A DNA stretch of 64,000 nucleotides, from contig CALKIV010000028.1 in assembly GCA_937995835.1 (NCBI GenBank), forward strand, positions 131,624 through 195,623. Direction: 5' to 3'. The stretch comes from an uncultured Dysgonomonas sp. (lineage in GTDB: Bacteria; Bacteroidota; Bacteroidia; Bacteroidales; Dysgonomonadaceae). Below, in pieces: positions 63,968 through 64,000 of the stretch. Positions within the stretch are counted from its first letter, which is position 1. The number at the start of each line of letters is the position of its first letter. Made by a program: the position numbers and the translations under genes. Under the pieces are notes generated by a model that had not been told where the DNA came from, searched no databases, and saw only the letters and a list, made by a program, of their open reading frames with translations.

Positions 63968-63983
63968 TTAACACTAGTGTTAA
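63968..63983. promoter_or_regulatory. 16-base perfect palindrome near the window edge
   Basis: TTAACACTAGTGTTAA is fully self-complementary. It looks like a dimeric regulator site, perhaps for a gene starting beyond the window. No loop or T-run, so not a terminator. Confidence 0.35.
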
Positions 63984-64000
63984 ACAAAAGAGCACATTAG

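Larger units (their letters stand above)
63581..64000. other. 420-base stretch without an intact gene
   Basis: It holds the upstream region of the DUF4886 gene, the minus-strand GH3 remnant (63689-63790), a short plus-strand open tail ending at 63901 and a 16-base palindrome near the edge. No full gene, RNA or mobile element is visible. Confidence 0.7.

Overview
The window is chromosomal DNA from a member of the Bacteroidota, most likely order Bacteroidales and possibly close to Dysgonomonas, Parabacteroides or Tannerella (genus uncertain). The evidence is A+T-rich DNA, no Shine-Dalgarno sequences ahead of starts, repeated promoters of the Bacteroidota type (TTTG, about 19 bases, TAnnTTTG), a TonB-dependent receptor with a DUF4249 lipoprotein, secreted glycoside hydrolases, and families largely confined to the phylum (DUF3256, DUF2027-Smr, DUF4886). 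No rRNA, tRNA, CRISPR array, insertion sequence, integrase or phage gene was seen. Apart from one decayed gene end near 63.7 kb, this looks like stable backbone.

Layout. 0-8 kb: the 3' end of an outer-membrane barrel gene, then three secreted glycosidases (GH71/GH99-like, GH2 with a C-terminal malectin-like domain, GH31 lipoprotein), probably the tail of a polysaccharide utilization locus. 8-23 kb: a FadL-type channel, a GltD-like oxidoreductase without its large subunit, an alpha/beta-hydrolase, two EamA transporters, queA-mltG, a DUF2027-Smr protein, DoxX, nadE and marC. 23-28 kb: eno, then thrS-infC-rpmI-rplT on the other strand. 28-38 kb: a long minus-strand block reading ilvE-lptB, then ruvX-def, two tandem Wza-like export lipoproteins, a Wzc-like tyrosine autokinase and a TPR protein. 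37.7-40.6 kb: an exported peptide-deformylase homologue overlapping a tyrosine-phosphatase-like gene, facing a divergent paralogue that has lost the phosphatase arginine.

40.8-55 kb: TonB receptor plus DUF4249 protein, pnp, an HhH protein, ecotin, a TrmH-type methyltransferase, a LAS-type peptidase gene with a TTG start joined to truA and nhaA, a MuiA/DUF4139 protein carrying a TonB-plug-like insertion, an AIM24 protein and a choloylglycine-hydrolase-family enzyme. 55-64 kb: VOC protein, AraC regulator and an atypical Fpg/Nei protein on the minus strand; a tight operon of cupin, DUF438-hemerythrin-PAS and DUF1858-DUF2249 proteins behind a CRP/FNR-like palindrome; a secreted protein with an LprI-like tail; a secreted EEP-family hydrolase and a Big_2-DUF4886 protein; and a GH3 remnant.

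The most promising leads are the CRP/FNR-like site with its cupin/hemerythrin operon, the exported deformylase beside the phosphatase/pseudophosphatase pair, the plug insertion in the MuiA homologue, and the Nei-like glycosylase lacking two catalytic hallmarks. All functional assignments come from reading motifs in the sequence; no database search was run.
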